10,465 nt of DNA from Halalkaliarchaeum sp036625675. Its GTDB lineage: Archaea; Halobacteriota; Halobacteria; Halobacteriales; Haloferacaceae. The stretch spans positions 1 to 10,465 of the forward strand of contig JAZKTH010000084.1 in the NCBI GenBank assembly GCA_036625675.1, in the 5' to 3' direction. A program made the position numbers and the translations under genes. Every line of letters begins with the position of its first letter. The first letter of the stretch is position 1. The notes under the pieces were generated by a model that was not told the origin of the DNA, made no database searches, and worked only from the letters and a program-made list of their open reading frames with translations. Below are positions 1 to 5,851 of this stretch, in pieces.

Positions 1-1933
1 CGACTGGATCGGCGCGGTCGACTGGTTCGACGTGGTACAGCGTCGGAACCCCGTCGGTGTTGTGACAAAGCGACGCCCGGCCGTCGCCGACGATCCCGTA
101 CATGCCGCCCCCGATGACGCTGTCCCGTCCCGCCGCGAGCGCGCCGTACAGGTCGAAGCCGGCGTCCAGCAGCCGGGCGAGCCGCCGGCCGAACCGGGTG
201 GCAAGCGAGTTGTACACCTCCGAGAGCGTGATCACCCCGCCCCGGCTGCCGGCGTCGACCAGCGCCCGTCCCTGATGGAACGAGGTGCAGGCGTTGAGGA
301 AGAACAGTTCCACGCCGGTGTCGTCGAGGTCGCGGAGGTCGAGCCAGCCGTCGTGACACCGCATCCCCCGTTCGTCGACGTGCCCGACGTAGTGGAAGAA
401 GTCGAACTCCTCCCGGAGCGTTTCGCGGAGTTCCGCCGTCGAGAGGTCCTGACGGACGTCGATGTCGAACTCGAAGTAGTCGCGGAACCCGTAGAGGCCA
501 TCGCTCTCCGCGCGCATTTCCGGCTCGTTGCACACGACGAGCACGCGGATCCGTTCGGAGTCCATCCCCGCACGGTCGGAGCCGAACCGCCGCTCCAGGG
601 ACTCGAGCGTCGGCTTTCCGGCCCGCAGTGGATACCGGTCGGCGAGCCACACGTGGGCGGCGGTGTCGACCGCGGGGGGCGTCACTACCTCGTCGATCTC
701 CGGCGGGTTGCGACCGGAGACGTCGGTCGATCGGACCGGGTCCCCCGCCGTCGATCGGGTTCCGACTCCGGCGGACGGCGCCGGATCCGACGCCGTCGAC
801 CGGAAGAAGTCACCCATATCGGTCGGCGACGCGGCGAGTTCGGCGTCGGCGTCGGACGGATCGTAGCTCCGCACGTGGGATAGCTCCGCCACGACGTACG
901 GGAGGTACGTGGCGTACCGGAGCGAGGGCATGACGTCCGTCGTCGAGTGCCACTCCAGGAGACCGTCGGCGACGTGGCCGGGGACCTCGAAGTACGCGCC
1001 GATCCGGTCGGCCAGCGGGAGCCCGTACAGGCGGTCGAGGTCCAGATCTGCGCGCCGTTTCAGTCGCTCGGCCTCCCGGAGCCGCGCGTCGTAAATGCCC
1101 GCAGTCCGGACGGCGCAGTCGAGCGCGAACTGCCGTTCCAGGGCCGCCGCCGCGCCGTCGATGAGCGAGTCGGCGTTGCGCGGGGCGGCCTCCCCGACCA
1201 GCGGGAACCGGTCCCCGCCGGCGAGGATCGCGGGATCGTCCCCGGGGACGATCCGGGCCCCGAGGTAGTACGACAGGGAGGCGACGGTGTACACCGACCT
1301 GACGTCCGGCGGGACGGCGATCTCCACCCCGGTGTCCGGCGGTTCGATCCCGGCCGGGGCGGCGCGCTCCTCCCCCACCTCGAGCCGCGGCGGATGCCCG
1401 CGGAGGGTCGGAAAGGATCGCTCCGGCGAGAACGTCTTCATCGCGGAGCCGAACGAGGAGACGGCGTACATCAGGTCCTCGACGGATCCCGTCGTCGTGA
1501 TCGTCCCGGCGGGGCGGGAGTGGAGCGACCGGGCGCCGAGTTCGATCGACCCGTCCCCGTCGAACTCGAGGACCGTCCCCTCCGGAGACCGGCTCACCTC
1601 GAGTGCGCCCTCGAAGGAAACGTAGATCTTCAGCGGCGCGTTCGAGAGGTCGACGTCGTACGTCCCGGGAGAAATCGACGCCTCGGTCGCGGGTTCGACG
1701 GTACGAACGAACTCCCCCTCGTCGCGGTCGTACACGAACAGTCCGAAGAACTCGGGGACGAGGACCCGGCTGGCCCCCACCTCGACGGCAGCCGTCACCG
1801 GGAAGGTGAACCGATCCGCCGGGATCGAATCGACGGTGCTGCCGTCGGGGAGGTGAAACTGGAAGGTTCGGTCCTCGATGTCGTCGACCGCCCTGACGCC
1901 CCGGTCAGTGTCGACGAATCGTACCTTTTTCAT
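1..1933 (-). CDS. CHAT-domain (caspase-like) protein, 3' end outside the window
   Basis: The minus strand is open from an ATG at 1933 to the left edge (644 codons, no stop), so the C-terminus is missing. By my reading, residues 1-250 are mostly beta-type sequence, 250-350 are helical, 355-420 form a low-complexity Ser/Asp/Pro linker, and 460-640 resemble a CHAT peptidase domain. That domain starts with a strand (RIRVLVVCNEPEM), followed by FFHYVGH (His514, His518) and, 31 residues later, FFLNACTS (Cys549). It continues with GSRGGVITL and a Gly-rich stretch ending MYGIVGDG. His518 and Cys549 fit the catalytic dyad of the CHAT/separase clan. CHAT proteins often act as proteases in signalling or cell-suicide systems; the substrate here is unknown. 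The ATG is preceded by GAGGGTGA, a ribosome-binding-site match. The gene is divergent from the Xre regulator. Confidence is good for the fold and low for the role. Confidence 0.8.
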   Translation of the reverse strand, partial: MKKVRFVDTDRGVRAVDDIEDRTFQFHLPDGSTVDSIPADRFTFPVTAAVEVGASRVLVPEFFGLFVYDRDEGEFVRTVEPATEASISPGTYDVDLSNAPLKIYVSFEGALEVSRSPEGTVLEFDGDGSIELGARSLHSRPAGTITTTGSVEDLMYAVSSFGSAMKTFSPERSFPTLRGHPPRLEVGEERAAPAGIEPPDTGVEIAVPPDVRSVYTVASLSYYLGARIVPGDDPAILAGGDRFPLVGEAAPRNADSLIDGAAAALERQFALDCAVRTAGIYDARLREAERLKRRADLDLDRLYGLPLADRIGAYFEVPGHVADGLLEWHSTTDVMPSLRYATYLPYVVAELSHVRSYDPSDADAELAASPTDMGDFFRSTASDPAPSAGVGTRSTAGDPVRSTDVSGRNPPEIDEVVTPPAVDTAAHVWLADRYPLRAGKPTLESLERRFGSDRAGMDSERIRVLVVCNEPEMRAESDGLYGFRDYFEFDIDVRQDLSTAELRETLREEFDFFHYVGHVDERGMRCHDGWLDLRDLDDTGVELFFLNACTSFHQGRALVDAGSRGGVITLSEVYNSLATRFGRRLARLLDAGFDLYGALAAGRDSVIGGGMYGIVGDGRASLCHNTDGVPTLYHVEPVDRADPV

Positions 1934-1962
1934 GCTCACCCTCGTTCCCCTCGGCCGTGGAA

Positions 1963-1977
1963 GTGGACACCGTCCAC
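1963..1977. promoter_or_regulatory. Perfect 6-bp palindrome between the divergent CHAT and Xre genes
   Basis: GTGGAC-ACC-GTCCAC is a perfect inverted repeat with a 3-base centre, 30 bases upstream of the CHAT start codon. It could be an operator or a hairpin in the CHAT mRNA leader. A 6-bp palindrome can occur by chance in GC-rich DNA, so this is suggestive only. Confidence 0.35.
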
Positions 1978-2015
1978 CGCCGTCGTACGTCCTGCTGCCC
2001 CGTTTCGCCCGGAGC

Positions 2016-2025
2016 GTTAAGAATC
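2016..2025 (-). promoter_or_regulatory. Possible TATA region of the CHAT gene
   Basis: The minus strand reads GATTCTTAAC, one of the few A/T-rich stretches in the 187-base divergent spacer. If it is the TATA box, transcription would start near 1990 and leave a leader of about 60 bases. That fits the presence of a ribosome-binding site before the CHAT start. The evidence is only composition and position. Confidence 0.3.
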
Positions 2026-2090
2026 ATCCGACCGGGGGAAACCGACCCGACGGGAAGGTTTCGACGAGTGACGAATCGCGGGTTCGGTAC

Positions 2091-2100
2091 GCTTTTCGCC
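2091..2100 (+). promoter_or_regulatory. T-rich promoter box of the Xre regulator gene
   Basis: GCTTTTCGCC is centred about 26 bases before the ATG at 2121. This is the spacing expected for a leaderless haloarchaeal transcript, and similar boxes precede several other genes in this window. Confidence 0.4.
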
Positions 2101-2120
2101 GCCGCCCGCGACGGACGACC

Positions 2121-2837
2121 ATGGACAACGGGGATCGGGAGGCGACGCGGGCGGATCTGGCCCGTCGAATCGCCGGGGAGATCACGCTGAGCGAGGATCC
2201 GGGCGCGACGCTGCGGAAGTGGCGGACCGACTTCGACGTCTCGCAGACCGCGCTCGCGAAACAGCTCGACGTCTCCTCGTCGGTGATCTCCGACTACGAG
2301 AGCGGGCGTCGGAGCTCCCCGGGGATCGGCGTCGTCTCGCGGATGGTGGAGGCCCTTCTCGACATCGACGAGCGCCGCGGCGGGGGGCGGATCCGCCAGT
2401 ACGCGCGGGTGATCTCCGCCGGGTTCGAAAGCGACGTGGTCTACGACCTCCGGGAGTACTCCACGGCGCTGTCGCTGTCGACGTTCTACGAGGCGATGGG
2501 GGCCACGGAGCTCGTTCGCGGGGACCGGGACACGGTGAACGGCCACACAGTCATAAACAGCATCGCGGCGATCACCCGCCTGTCGAGCGAGGAGTTCTAC
2601 CGGCTGTACGGCCAGTCGACGAACCGGGCGCTGGTGTTCACGGGGGTCACCCGCGGGGAGTCCCCGCTCGTGGCGATGCGGGTGGTCAACCCGACGCCGA
2701 ACGCGGTGGTGCTGCACGGCATCGACGAGGACGAACTCTGGGAGCACGCCCCCGACCTGGCCCGGATCGACGGCTTCTCGCTTGCCGTCTCGACGCGGGA
2801 GATCGAGGACGTCCTCGCGGACCTCGGGGAGCTTTGA
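2121..2837 (+). CDS. Xre-family transcriptional regulator, archaeal MJ1545-like
   Basis: A 238-residue protein with an N-terminal Cro/C1-type helix-turn-helix at about residues 29-82. The core is LRKWRTDFDVSQTALAKQL followed by the recognition helix SSSVISDYESGRR (52-64). The remaining 150 residues form an archaeal effector-like domain (ARVISAGFES, then VFTGVTRGESPLVAMRVVNP) with no transmembrane segment. The open frame extends upstream to 1878, but the ATG at 2121 fits the promoter box 26 bases before it and the first residue of the conserved region. From memory, this architecture matches the archaeal regulators (COG1709 type, such as MJ1545) that lie next to HMG-CoA synthase; here that gene is one gene away. 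It may therefore control mevalonate-pathway or lipid genes, which is inference. Its end lies 13 bases from the convergent thioredoxin-fold gene. Confidence 0.85.
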   Translation: MDNGDREATRADLARRIAGEITLSEDPGATLRKWRTDFDVSQTALAKQLDVSSSVISDYESGRRSSPGIGVVSRMVEALLDIDERRGGGRIRQYARVISAGFESDVVYDLREYSTALSLSTFYEAMGATELVRGDRDTVNGHTVINSIAAITRLSSEEFYRLYGQSTNRALVFTGVTRGESPLVAMRVVNPTPNAVVLHGIDEDELWEHAPDLARIDGFSLAVSTREIEDVLADLGEL

Positions 2838-2850
2838 GCGCCGGGACCGA

Positions 2851-3276
2851 TCAGCCGACGAGCGGCCCCTCGAGTTCGGCGCCGTCGGGGAGGTTCGACT
2901 CGACGAACGAGAGGATCCGCTCCGCCCCCTGGAACCCCTCCGCCAGCGTGGCTCGCTGCTCCCCCTCGTAAAACAGCACCAGGGTGGGGACGCTCCCGAT
3001 GGAGAACCGGTCGACCAGGCTCATGTCGGTCCGGGGGTTGCACGCGCCGACGATGACGTTCGTCTCGCGGTGGACGTGGCCGAGCACCGGTTCGATCGAC
3101 CGACAGATCCCGCAGTTGTTCGTGTAAAACTCCACCAGGACGATCGGCTCGCCGGCGACGAGGGCGTCGAGCTCGTCGCCGTCGTGCAGTTCGATCGGCT
3201 TTCGGGCGGCGGCGTCCCCCGGTTCGGACTCGGGTTCGGAGTCGTCCACGGGCTCGTCCGGCGAAGCGTCTGTCAT
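2851..3276 (-). CDS. Thioredoxin-fold protein with NCGIC motif
   Basis: A 141-residue cytoplasmic protein with an acidic, disordered N-terminal tail (about residues 1-25) and one thioredoxin domain. The strand IVLVEFYTNN leads into Cys55-Gly-Ile-Cys58, and the cis-proline loop is SVPT (Pro97). The strand TLVLFYEGE and a closing helix follow, so the fold is complete. The usual WCGPC is replaced by NCGIC: Asn stands for Trp and Ile for Pro, which should change the redox potential and partner choice. It probably works as a thiol-disulfide oxidoreductase or reductase; the partner is unknown. It has no signal peptide or transmembrane segment. The ATG at 3276 is supported by a promoter box about 26 bases upstream, so it is probably transcribed separately from the HMG-CoA synthase gene 93 bases upstream. 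Confidence 0.88.
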   Translation of the reverse strand: MTDASPDEPVDDSEPESEPGDAAARKPIELHDGDELDALVAGEPIVLVEFYTNNCGICRSIEPVLGHVHRETNVIVGACNPRTDMSLVDRFSIGSVPTLVLFYEGEQRATLAEGFQGAERILSFVESNLPDGAELEGPLVG

Positions 3277-3298
3277 GGTCCTCGTACGTCGGAGAAGG

Positions 3299-3307
3299 GC
3301 AAAAAGG
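3299..3307 (-). promoter_or_regulatory. T-rich promoter box of the thioredoxin-fold gene
   Basis: The minus strand carries CCTTTTTGCC, about 26 bases before the ATG at 3276, the spacing of a leaderless transcript. The same ten bases occur before the small membrane-protein gene at the right edge. Confidence 0.45.
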
Positions 3308-3327
3308 CCGCGGGAGATCGATTCACA

Positions 3328-3343
3328 CGCTCGAAAACGAGCG
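3328..3343 (-). terminator. Hairpin after the HMG-CoA synthase gene
   Basis: The minus strand reads CGCTCG-TTTT-CGAGCG, a perfect 6-bp stem with a 4-base T loop, beginning 27 bases after the HMG-CoA synthase stop codon. It is a candidate terminator or mRNA 3' end. It lacks the long T tail of a bacterial intrinsic terminator, though a T5 run follows some 20 bases later at 3301-3305. It also lies just upstream of the next gene's promoter box, so an operator role is possible. Confidence 0.4.
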
Positions 3344-3369
3344 ACTCCGGCCGAGCCGAGGGGTGCCCG

Positions 3370-4707
3370 CTACTCGACGTACTCGTACTTGCGTTCGTTC
3401 ATCCGCCCCCAGCCGGTGAAGGCGAACTCGCCGGAGGGCTGGGTGAACGCGTCGACCTCGACGTCCTTGTCGAAGTCGTGGACGTTGTGGATCTGCTCGT
3501 ACTCCTCGAAGCTCAGGTCGTAGCGGTCCTCGAGCTGCGACTCGATGTCGAGCGCCTCCGTTTCCTCGCGCCAGCCGGGCTGGACCGTCTCCGCGTGGAT
3601 CTCCGCCTGGGCGCCCGACCCGTAGGAGGCCACGAGGAGATCCTCGCCGGCGATGTCGCGGTCCGCGTCGGCCGCCGCCAGCAGCGCGCTCGCCCGGGCG
3701 ATGTGGACCGAGCCGGTGTACCAGTTGCCGACCTGGGAGGAGATCGAAAGCGTCGGTTCGATCACGTTCGCGTACCAGTCGCGGTAGCGTTCGGTCCCCT
3801 TCAGCGCGTCCATGTACTCGCTGATCGCCTCTTCGTAGGCCTCACGGGACCCGTACTCGTCCTCGCGTGGCTGGCGACCGATCTCCTCGGCGAGCAGGTC
3901 CTCGATCTCGGTGCCGCGGGTGATGTGCCGGTACGCCAGCAGCCCCGCCTTGCGGACCATCCCCGGGAACGGCGTGTGGAACGGCGCGTAGACGAAGTCG
4001 CCCTCCTCGACGCGACCGGCGACCGACTCGTAGTCCTCCAGCGCCTCGCGCATCCGGGAGAGGTACACCTGGATCGACCGCTTCCCGTCGACGCTGGGGA
4101 ACTGCTGGTTCGGCTTCAGGAAGTCCGTCTCGTCCATGCTCCCGAACCCCTGTTCGTCGGAGAGTTCCAGGACGTCCGGGTCCTCGTCGACGAGCACGGC
4201 CACCGCGCCGGCCCCCTGAGTCGCCTCGCCTGGGTCGCCGCGCTCGTACAGCGCGGTGTCGGTGGCGACGACCAGCGCCGCGCGACCCCGGTTGCGGTCG
4301 GCGCGGATCCAGTTGTAGGCGTCGTCGATCGCCTGGGTGCCGGAGACGCACGCGAACTTCCGCTCCCCCTTGTTGGCGTGCCGGAAGTCGCCGTCGAAGA
4401 CCTCCTCCAGACAGCCCGCGATGTACGTGGAAACCGGCTTGGAGTGGTCGAACGCCGACTCGGTCGCGACGTCGATGCGGCCGACGTCGTCGGGTTCCAG
4501 CCCCTCGCGCTCCATGAGTCGCTTCGAGGCGTTCGCCCCCATCGTGACGATGTCCTCGTACACGTCCGGGAACGAGGAAGCCTCCAGACCGAGCCCCTTG
4601 CGGTACTTGTCGGGGTCCTCGCCCTTCACGGCCGCGAACGTGCCGGGCAGGTCGAGTTTGAGGTTTCCGGTCCAGATCTCGATGGCGTCGATGCCGACGG
4701 ATTTCAT
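3370..4707 (-). CDS. hmgB: Hydroxymethylglutaryl-CoA synthase
   Basis: A 445-residue cytoplasmic enzyme that condenses acetyl-CoA with acetoacetyl-CoA to HMG-CoA. This is the second step of the mevalonate pathway, which supplies the isoprenoid chains of archaeal lipids. The thiolase-like fold is complete. The three expected catalytic residues are present at family spacing: Glu83 in VATESAFDHSKP, the nucleophile Cys120 in KFACVSGTQA, and His244 in YAPFHTPFPGM. VVATDTALY (147-154) and GAGAVAVLV (166-173) are further family signatures. Length agrees with archaeal homologues. The ATG at 4707 begins MKSVGIDAIEIW, the usual family N-terminus, and has a promoter box 26 bases upstream. The Xre regulator two genes away may control it. 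The acetoacetyl-CoA thiolase and DUF35 partners often found nearby in other archaea are absent from this window. Confidence 0.95.
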   Translation of the reverse strand: MKSVGIDAIEIWTGNLKLDLPGTFAAVKGEDPDKYRKGLGLEASSFPDVYEDIVTMGANASKRLMEREGLEPDDVGRIDVATESAFDHSKPVSTYIAGCLEEVFDGDFRHANKGERKFACVSGTQAIDDAYNWIRADRNRGRAALVVATDTALYERGDPGEATQGAGAVAVLVDEDPDVLELSDEQGFGSMDETDFLKPNQQFPSVDGKRSIQVYLSRMREALEDYESVAGRVEEGDFVYAPFHTPFPGMVRKAGLLAYRHITRGTEIEDLLAEEIGRQPREDEYGSREAYEEAISEYMDALKGTERYRDWYANVIEPTLSISSQVGNWYTGSVHIARASALLAAADADRDIAGEDLLVASYGSGAQAEIHAETVQPGWREETEALDIESQLEDRYDLSFEEYEQIHNVHDFDKDVEVDAFTQPSGEFAFTGWGRMNERKYEYVE

Positions 4708-4726
4708 GCTCGACGGTTCATCGACC

Positions 4727-4737
4727 GCCCATAAGGG
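4727..4737 (-). promoter_or_regulatory. TATA-like box of the HMG-CoA synthase gene
   Basis: The minus strand reads CCTTATGGGC, with TTAT about 26 bases before the ATG at 4707. The geometry predicts a leaderless or near-leaderless transcript. Confidence 0.5.
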
Positions 4738-4833
4738 TGTGTCGATACGAGATACGTCGATCGTCGAACTGGGCCGGCAGGAAAGCGGCTGTGGACGCGG
4801 CGACCGAGAGAAACGCGACGCCGGCGACGGCTT

Positions 4834-4992
4834 TCAGACCGTCAGCGAGAGGATCTGTACGAAGACGCCGAAGAGGAGGGCGAACGCGATCAGCGTTTTC
4901 GGGTCGATGGTGATGGCGTTCCGGTCCTCGGAGTCGAAGTACCGAACGAGGCCGGCACTAGACATCAGCCCGCCCTGATTTCCGCTGCTCAT
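4834..4992 (-). CDS. secG: Preprotein translocase subunit Sec61-beta (archaeal SecG)
   Basis: A 52-residue protein on the minus strand, short enough to be missed by ORF length cut-offs. It begins MSSGNQGGLMSSAGL, then RYFDSEDRNAITIDPKT, then one transmembrane helix at about residues 33-51 (LIAFALLFGVFVQILSL), and stops two residues later. The Gly/Ser-rich cytosolic head, the RYFD...I-x-IDPKT motif and the single C-terminal helix are diagnostic of archaeal Sec61-beta. It is the tail-anchored small subunit of the SecY-SecE-Sec61beta channel in the cell membrane and assists protein export and membrane insertion. The ATG has a TTTA promoter box about 28 bases upstream. It is 126 bases from the HMG-CoA synthase start and 79 bases from the end of the stress-protein gene, so probably a separate unit. 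Confidence 0.95.
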   Translation of the reverse strand: MSSGNQGGLMSSAGLVRYFDSEDRNAITIDPKTLIAFALLFGVFVQILSLTV

Positions 4993-5016
4993 GGATGATC
5001 GTACCCCACGAACCCG

Positions 5017-5024
5017 CCTAAACG
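5017..5024 (-). promoter_or_regulatory. TATA-like box of the Sec61-beta gene
   Basis: The minus strand reads CGTTTAGG, with TTTA about 28 bases before the ATG at 4992. It lies in the 79-base spacer after the stress-protein gene and gives Sec61-beta its own likely promoter. Confidence 0.45.
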
Positions 5025-5071
5025 TTTCGTTCCCGTCGTTCGCCCGGTTCGTCCCCGTTCACGCGAGGGAA

Positions 5072-5578
5072 TCACCCGTCCCCGCCGGCGCCGACGACCA
5101 CCACGGGAACCTCGGCGTCGCGCTGGAGACGCGGGGTGAGCGAGTCGGGACGCAGCAGGCGACCGAGCCCGCTCGACCGCGGCGAGCCGGCGACGATCGC
5201 GTCGACGTCGTGCGACTCGGCGAAGTCGAGCACCTGCTCGTGAGTGCGACCGTACCGGAACCACTTCTCCACCTCGAGCCCCAGCCGTTCGCCGCAGTCC
5301 GCCGCCGACTCGACCGCGGCTTCCCCCCTGGCCTCCTGGCGCTCCACGGCGAAGTCCCAGTGCCGGGGCGTGTCGACGACGAAGAGGGCGTCGACGTCGG
5401 CGCCGAACCCGTCGGCCAGTTGCATCCCGGTCTCGACTGCGGCTCGTCCCGTCTCCTCGCCGTCGACGAGGACCAGGACCCGGTCGAACGGGTCGGGGTC
5501 GACGGCCGGAAACGACGCTTCGACGGTCTCGTCGGGCGACTCGGCGTCCGAGGGCGGGGTGTCGAGTTCGGCTGACAT
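5072..5578 (-). CDS. Universal stress protein (UspA) family, degenerate nucleotide loop
   Basis: A 168-residue cytoplasmic protein with an acidic tail (1-28) and one Usp domain. The first strand is FDRVLVLVDGEETGRAAVE (31-49), then a helix and strand ADVDALFVVD. The C-terminal half reads DVDAIVAGSPRSSGLGRLL and ends EVPVVVV. This follows the Usp fold, but the ATP-binding signature G-2x-G-9x-G-S/T is broken: the first Gly (131) is kept, the second is Arg134, and the final Gly-Ser becomes Pro-Asp-Ser (144-146). It may bind nucleotide weakly or not at all. Role: probable stress-response or regulatory protein, partner unknown. The ATG at 5578 is preceded by a leader of about 30 bases with a small hairpin and a clear TATATA box. 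Confidence 0.88.
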   Translation of the reverse strand: MSAELDTPPSDAESPDETVEASFPAVDPDPFDRVLVLVDGEETGRAAVETGMQLADGFGADVDALFVVDTPRHWDFAVERQEARGEAAVESAADCGERLGLEVEKWFRYGRTHEQVLDFAESHDVDAIVAGSPRSSGLGRLLRPDSLTPRLQRDAEVPVVVVGAGGDG

Positions 5579-5589
5579 GCGTTCTCCGC

Positions 5590-5607
5590 GTGCCGAGGAA
5601 CCGGCAC
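5590..5607 (-). promoter_or_regulatory. Hairpin in the leader of the stress-protein gene
   Basis: GTGCCG and CGGCAC form a perfect 6-bp inverted repeat with a 6-base loop, 11 bases before the start codon. If transcription begins near 5610, it lies inside the mRNA leader and could influence translation or mRNA stability. Chance occurrence cannot be excluded. Confidence 0.3.
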
Positions 5608-5633
5608 TCTGGAGGGACGTCGTACCCCCAAAT

Positions 5634-5642
5634 GTATATAAT
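5634..5642 (-). promoter_or_regulatory. TATA box of the universal stress protein gene
   Basis: The minus strand reads TTATATACA, the best TATA-like sequence in the window, followed by a GC-rich leader. With start of transcription about 26 bases downstream, the leader would be some 30 bases, unlike the leaderless neighbours. Confidence 0.55.
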
Positions 5643-5794
5643 TTTCCGAATCAGCATAACATAGACGTTTTTTAATCGTATTTGAGTAGACGAACGACGA
5701 AGATTATAGATTATTATTGTCCGTTTCGGTTACTAATGCCACCGGAGACGGCCCCCCCACGAACGTCCGGGACGAAACCCGAGCGTCGAGAAGT

Positions 5795-5819
5795 AGTATT
5801 GTATAGTTACCCCAATACT
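5795..5819. promoter_or_regulatory. 7-bp inverted repeat, candidate operator of the nos-type operon
   Basis: AGTATTG-N11-CAATACT is a perfect inverted repeat. Its spacer starts with TATAGTTA, and its right arm abuts CTTTTCA (5818-5824), about 30 bases before the regulator start at 5852. Either T/A-rich element could be the TATA box, and both would be covered by a dimer bound to the repeat. This fits autoregulation by the adjacent winged-helix protein; that link is inference. Confidence 0.5.
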
Positions 5820-5851
5820 TTTCACAACAGGGGGCGTAGGGAGTACAGGAC

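Larger units (their letters stand above)
5579..5851. other. Divergent spacer with AT-rich pocket
   Basis: These 273 bases separate the leftward stress-protein gene from the rightward nos-type operon. From about 5632 to 5735 the sequence is far more A/T-rich than the rest of the window (for example GTTTTTTAATCG and ATTATAGATTATTATTG). It holds the stress-protein promoter and, at 5795-5824, the operon's promoter and inverted repeat. No gene is convincing here. The function of the segment at about 5660-5735 is unknown. Confidence 0.6.

Noticed and set aside
32..883. Long rightward open frame of 283 codons, and the 357-codon frame at 947-2020
   Set aside because: Both lie opposite the CHAT gene. 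Their translations are rich in Arg, Pro and Gly with no recognisable domain, as expected for the antisense of a GC-rich acidic gene.
1878..2120. N-terminal extension of the Xre regulator
   Set aside because: It would overlap the start and leader of the divergent CHAT gene, and the extra residues are not protein-like. The ATG at 2121 has a correctly spaced promoter box.
2782..4734. Rightward open frame of 650 codons
   Set aside because: It is antisense to the thioredoxin-fold gene and HMG-CoA synthase, both unmistakable. Long antisense frames are common in haloarchaeal DNA.
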